14,114 nucleotides of DNA from JAZUCT01 sp045639255. GTDB taxonomy: Bacteria > Bacillota > Clostridia > Christensenellales > UBA1242. The position numbers were made by a program, and so were the translations under genes. The notes under the pieces are model-generated. The model was not told the origin of the DNA, searched no databases, and saw only the letters and a list, made by a program, of their open reading frames with translations. Position 1 is the stretch's first letter, and each line of letters opens with the position of its first letter. The stretch spans positions 1 through 14,114 of the forward strand of contig JAZUCT010000052.1 of the NCBI GenBank assembly GCA_045639255.1, in the 5' to 3' direction. Positions 12,429-14,114 of this stretch are shown here, piece after piece.

Positions 12429-13796
12429 ATGGCAGGCGGATTATCTAATGATAAGTTAGAAGAATTAAGAAAACAAAGGGAACAAGAAAGGGCAAAGAAA
12501 AGGGCCGAAGAAGAACAAGTAAGAAAAGCCGAACTTGAACGCCTTGAAAAAGAAAAAGCACAACAAGCACTTTTGGCGGAAAAAGAAAAAGCAGAAAGGG
12601 AAAATGCACTTAAAGCCGAACAAGAGCGAAAAGAGCAAGAAAGAAAGGCCGAACTTGAACGCATTGAAAAAGAAAAGGCCGAACTAAAAGCTCAACACGA
12701 AAAAGAAAAGGCTGAACTTAAAGACCAACTTGAAAAAGAAAAGCAAGAAAAAATTGAAAATCAACAACGCCACAGCGAAGAACTTGCAAAAGAAAAAGAA
12801 AAGCAAATTGAAATGCTTAAAGAACAAAAAAATCAAGTTGAAAAAGATAAAGAAAAAGCAGTTCAAGAAAAAAATGAAGAAATAAATCAGTTAAAGCAAG
12901 ATAAGAAATCCGCAGAAGAAAAACTTGAAGTTGCAAAAAAACGAAAAGCTGAAACAATTAATAACTATGTTTACACTTCAAAAGTTCAAGTTGTTAACGA
13001 TGAACCTGTTATGATTTCAAAAGATGGTGTTGAAGCTGAAGAAGATAACAAAGTTCAAGTTGGTTTCACAATGGTTGATAAATCTCTTGTTAAAGAAGCC
13101 AAAGATAACAAACGCTATGGAATTAAAGAAAGAAGCCCATTATTTAAAAAACTTAACAACATTGTTTTCTATATGGCAATTCCTTTCATGCTTGTTTGGG
13201 CATTGCTTGCATTCAGTGGCATTTGCACATCAAAAGTTGGTCACACATCATTTGCAAATTTAATTTATTATAAAGTGGCAGAAGATATTGCAGTTGATGA
13301 AGGTTATAAAACTGGTTCAGTAAGGGTTGTAAAAGAAGTAGATCTTAGCGATATTAAAGAAGGCGATATTATTTGCGTTGAATATAGAAGGGCAGATGGT
13401 GTTAAAGACCTTCAATTCCATCGAGTAACAACAACATATACAGATGCAACAACCGGAGATCCAATCATTCTTTTTGAAATAGACAGAATGAACGATACTC
13501 TTTCTGAAATTTCAAAAATTGAATTAGGTAAAGAAATTCAATATACTAGAGATCATAATATTTCAATAAAAGGAATAGATGCTGGTAAGGACTTATTTAT
13601 TGGTTCATTCTTAATGATTGCACAAAATATTGTTGGTTTCACATTTATTGTTCTTGTTCCTGCTGCAATAATTTTAACTTTCCAATTCATTAACTTATAC
13701 GATACAATAAGATTCTATGTAAAACAAAGAAAAATTGCAAACTCTAACAAAAGAAGAGTTAAAGTTGAAGATAACCGCGATAAAATTAAAAGATAA
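12429..13796 (+). CDS. Coiled-coil membrane protein with SipW-like (S26) domain
   Basis: 455 residues. Residues about 8-178 are a long, highly charged coiled coil of K/E/Q-rich heptads (repeated K-A-E-L-E-R-x-E-K-E-K-A units at 33-44 and 73-84). A linker leads to a membrane helix at about 245-265, a domain of about 120 residues, and a second membrane segment at about 390-422, ending in a basic tail. The central domain carries G-S-V-R-V-V-K-E-V-D-L-S-D-I-K-E-G-D-I-I (296-315) and F-H-R-V (330-333), closely like the G-D-I-I/H-R-I blocks of SipW-type signal peptidases, but the S-G-S-M-E-P serine motif is not present where expected. It may be a non-catalytic relative. The coiled coil has no signal peptide, so it lies in the cytoplasm and the S26-like domain lies outside. 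SD AAAAGGAG. Same operon as the repeat protein. Confidence 0.85.
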   Translation: MAGGLSNDKLEELRKQREQERAKKRAEEEQVRKAELERLEKEKAQQALLAEKEKAERENALKAEQERKEQERKAELERIEKEKAELKAQHEKEKAELKDQLEKEKQEKIENQQRHSEELAKEKEKQIEMLKEQKNQVEKDKEKAVQEKNEEINQLKQDKKSAEEKLEVAKKRKAETINNYVYTSKVQVVNDEPVMISKDGVEAEEDNKVQVGFTMVDKSLVKEAKDNKRYGIKERSPLFKKLNNIVFYMAIPFMLVWALLAFSGICTSKVGHTSFANLIYYKVAEDIAVDEGYKTGSVRVVKEVDLSDIKEGDIICVEYRRADGVKDLQFHRVTTTYTDATTGDPIILFEIDRMNDTLSEISKIELGKEIQYTRDHNISIKGIDAGKDLFIGSFLMIAQNIVGFTFIVLVPAAIILTFQFINLYDTIRFYVKQRKIANSNKRRVKVEDNRDKIKR

Positions 13797-13826
13797 AAAA
13801 TATGCACGCTTGTGCATATTTTTTTG
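13795..13826 (+). terminator. Intrinsic terminator after the coiled-coil gene
   Basis: ATATGCAC pairs with GTGCATAT around GCTT, with A-rich sequence before and a T-tract after, extending the stem through A-T pairs. It could work in either direction. Confidence 0.85.
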
Positions 13827-13855
13827 TTTATTCACTTGCAAAATTGGATATTTCG

Positions 13856-13910
13856 AACAGTGAATAATCACTGTTTACCCTACGGGAAATTTGCAAAAAA
13901 GCAAATTTTC
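13856..13910. repeat. Cluster of three tandem hairpins in intergenic DNA
   Basis: AACAGTGA (13856-13863) pairs with TCACTGTT (13868-13875) around ATAA; CCC-TAC-GGG follows at 13878-13886; then AAATTTGC (13887-13894) pairs with GCAAATTT (13901-13908) around six A. Together they look like a compact repetitive extragenic element or a structured RNA end. No U-tract follows. No gene is seen between the terminator at 13826 and the tRNA terminator. Confidence 0.5.
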
Positions 13911-13936
13911 TCCTTAATTCGATTCCCAAAGCAATA

Positions 13937-13966
13937 AAAGAAAAACACCCATTTTATAATGAGTGT
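13937..13966 (-). terminator. Intrinsic terminator of the tRNA-Glu gene
   Basis: On the minus strand, ACACTCATT pairs with AATGGGTGT (one G-U) around ATAA, followed by TTTTC and further T. It lies 5-6 nt past the encoded CCA. Confidence 0.8.
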
Positions 13967-13971
13967 CTGTA

Positions 13972-14046
13972 TGGTGACCCTATTGGGAATCGAACCCAAC
14001 TTGTCAGCGTGAGAGGCTCATGTCCTAACCCATAGACGATAGGGCC
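13972..14046 (-). tRNA. tRNA-Glu (anticodon CTC)
   Basis: 75 nt with CCA encoded. Acceptor GGCCCTA/TAGGGTC (one G-U), D stem GTCT/GGAC, anticodon loop CTCTCAC giving anticodon CTC, T stem TTGGG/CCCAA with loop TTCGATT. The anticodon stem TGAGC/GCTGA has a G28-G42 mismatch. Overall similarity to Firmicutes tRNA-Glu (GGCCC start, loop C-T-x-T-C-A-C, four-base variable loop) supports the identity. It reads GAG codons; a TTC isoacceptor would usually cover both, so this is probably a secondary tRNA-Glu. It has its own promoter and terminator. Confidence 0.9.
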
Positions 14047-14063
14047 AAACTAAAAACAATAAA

Positions 14064-14092
14064 ATTATATAATTTATTTTAATAAAAATCAA
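14064..14092 (-). promoter_or_regulatory. tRNA-Glu promoter
   Basis: Read on the minus strand: TTGATT (14092-14087), a 17-nt spacer, TATAAT (14069-14064). The start is expected near 14057, leaving a roughly 10-nt 5' leader for RNase P to remove. Confidence 0.75.
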
Positions 14093-14114
14093 TAAAAAAA
14101 TAAAAACTAATATT

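Noticed and set aside
12392..12866. Minus-strand Ser/Phe-rich reading frames opposite the coiled coil
   Set aside because: They are antisense shadows of the K/E-rich repeat codons (GAA/AAA read as TTC/TTT), without SDs.
12429..13796. Active signal peptidase I (sipW) annotation
   Set aside because: The serine motif is not seen at its expected place, so only a SipW-like domain is claimed.
1..14114. CRISPR array, insertion sequence or prophage
   Set aside because: No regularly spaced direct repeats, transposase, integrase or phage structural genes are visible.

Overview
The window is a stretch of chromosome from an AT-rich, Gram-positive-type bacterium. I would place it among uncultured gut or rumen Firmicutes/Bacilli (or Tenericutes-like lineages), as an inference. 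Support comes from the low G+C, Shine-Dalgarno sites of AAGGAG/AGGAG type, consensus TTGNNN-N17-TATAAT promoters, U-tract terminators, a PcrA-type helicase with the C-terminal Tudor-like tail, and a SipW-like domain. LigA ends in TGA, so the standard code fits and the TGA=Trp code of mycoplasmas does not. No phage, transposase, integrase or CRISPR genes are visible.

Layout. (1) 1-519: the 3' part of an unrecognised gene. (2) 559-2945, minus strand: a three-gene operon (GT8 glycosyltransferase, PlsC-like acyltransferase, CrtO-like membrane acyltransferase) that reads as a glycolipid-building and acylating pathway. (3) 2946-3206: a divergent promoter region holding a nested 118-bp inverted repeat. 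(4) 3207-4317: a membrane-anchored XRE regulator and a small helical protein. (5) 4420-5706: serS. (6) 5783-10549: a DNA repair/RNA modification operon, pcrA-ligA-rsmD, probably starting on a leaderless mRNA. (7) 10550-11272: no protein gene. Instead there is a large, independently promoted structured RNA of about 555 nt, closed by a perfect 26-bp end-to-end helix. (8) 11273-13796: a two-gene operon for a secreted/anchored repeat protein and a coiled-coil membrane protein with a SipW-like (signal peptidase I family) domain that seems to lack the catalytic serine. (9) 13797-14114: a hairpin-rich intergenic stretch and a tRNA-Glu(CTC) on the minus strand.

The standout is the RNA at about 10602-11158. 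Size, architecture, a likely gut host and a location free of a partner protein gene are most like the ROOL class of ornate large bacterial RNAs. I cannot run a covariance search, so the class is a proposal, while the existence of a large structured RNA gene is well supported by promoter, terminal helix, terminator, composition (about 39% G+C by hand count) and lack of a credible ORF. The second most interesting item is the uncharacterised operon next to it, and the third is the glycosyltransferase/acyltransferase cluster.
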